From: Bacteroidota bacterium
Lineage (GTDB): Bacteria; Bacteroidota; Ignavibacteria; Kapaibacteriales; UBA2268
DNA: 14,099 nucleotides
Assembly: GCA_024280675.1 (NCBI GenBank)
Contig: JAJRPT010000118.1
Location: forward strand, 1 to 14,099
Direction: 5' to 3'
Of the stretch, positions 13,794 to 14,099 are shown piece by piece (within the stretch, counting starts at the first letter, position 1; every line of letters starts with the position of its first letter). The position numbers were made by a program, and so were the translations under genes. Below the pieces are notes generated by a model that did not search any database, was not told the origin of the DNA, and saw only the letters and a list, made by a program, of their open reading frames with translations.

Positions 13794-14099
13794 ATGAAAG
13801 TCGAAGTAGTAATGCCCAAAATGGGCGAATCTTTGCAAGAAGGCACAATAATTAATTGGATGAAGCAGGTGGGCGATACAATCGAGCGGGATGAAATGAT
13901 TTTGGAAATCTCGACCGACAAAGTTGATACAGAAGTCCCATCGCCAAACTCTGGCACATTAACAGAAATTCTAGTGCAAGTCGATGAAACAGTCGATGTC
14001 GGTACTCCAATCGCAATAATTGAGACTGACGCTTCGGCAGTAGCTTCGCCTCCTGCTCAAGCAGTTGCAGAAGTGCCAGCACCTCCTCCTGTGGCACCA
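13794..14099 (+). CDS. 2-oxo-acid dehydrogenase E2 (dihydrolipoamide acyltransferase), N-terminal part
   Basis: The first 102 codons of an E2 subunit, cut by the right edge of the window. Residues 1-78 form a lipoyl domain: VVMPKMGESLQEGTI (5-19), then ILEISTDKVDTEVPSP (36-51) with Lys43 as the lipoyl attachment site, and PIAIIE closing the fold. An Ala/Pro-rich flexible linker begins at about 82, normal before the peripheral-subunit-binding and catalytic domains, which are outside the window. E2 swings acyl groups between the E1 and E3 active sites of the pyruvate, 2-oxoglutarate or branched-chain dehydrogenase complex; the visible part does not decide which, though MGESLQEG is frequent in the 2-oxoglutarate and branched-chain types. 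AAAGGA lies just upstream of the ATG as a ribosome binding site. No clear promoter is seen; TAAAATTG (13753-13760) is one base from consensus. Confidence 0.95.
   Translation, partial: MKVEVVMPKMGESLQEGTIINWMKQVGDTIERDEMILEISTDKVDTEVPSPNSGTLTEILVQVDETVDVGTPIAIIETDASAVASPPAQAVAEVPAPPPVAP

Noticed and set aside
13852..14097. Minus-strand leucine-rich open frame at the right edge
   Set aside because: It is antisense to the lipoyl domain of E2, whose motifs are clear; the leucine-rich look comes from the Ala/Glu/Gln codons opposite.
1..14099. A defence, secretion or biosynthetic gene cluster
   Set aside because: Genes are unrelated housekeeping or single envelope proteins, on mixed strands with separate promoters and terminators; nothing beyond the left 430 bp looks accessory.

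Overview
The window is an AT-rich stretch of bacterial chromosome that looks mostly housekeeping. Several signs point to the Bacteroidota/Chlorobiota/Ignavibacteria (FCB) assemblage. Promoters fit the Bacteroidota-type pattern TTTG-N19-21-TAnnTTTG, best before the tRNA and ffh. Two exported proteins end in outer-membrane-barrel-like strands. S16 carries a long charged C-terminal tail, S1 carries acidic extensions, and there is an FCB-style TPR protein. I cannot place it more finely; a Kapabacteria- or Ignavibacteria-like lineage is a guess.

Layout. Bases 1-430 hold the only accessory-looking DNA: a cysteine-rich reading frame with an in-frame stop and no start codon, a 12-bp tandem repeat, and a terminator beside a minus-strand CAU-anticodon tRNA (positions 433-506). 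Next come a minus-strand exported barrel-like protein (615-1352) and, divergently, a DUF4197 lipoprotein (1457-2188). An ffh-rpsP block follows (2347-4167), closed by a strong terminator near 4255. Then come an exported two-part protein of unknown function (4317-5843), a glycoside hydrolase family 3 / NagZ-like enzyme (5866-7380) and ribosomal protein S1 (7547-9715), again closed by a strong terminator. The last part holds an EamA/DMT transporter, class I fructose-1,6-bisphosphatase, a convergent TPR protein, a HAD hydrolase with an altered catalytic motif, and the first 102 codons of a 2-oxo-acid dehydrogenase E2 subunit, cut by the window edge.

How the genes work together. There is no single pathway. 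Ffh (co-translational membrane targeting), S16 and S1 belong to protein synthesis and export. The GH3 enzyme suggests cell-wall muropeptide recycling. FBPase (gluconeogenesis) and E2 (TCA cycle or 2-oxo-acid oxidation) belong to central metabolism. Most genes appear to be short transcription units with their own promoter.

I found no convincing undescribed multi-gene system. The items most worth a second look are the broken cysteine-rich frame beside the tRNA, the S1 start and its 39-bp C-terminal repeats, the two-part exported protein, the possible leader structure before ffh, and the HAD protein lacking the second catalytic aspartate.
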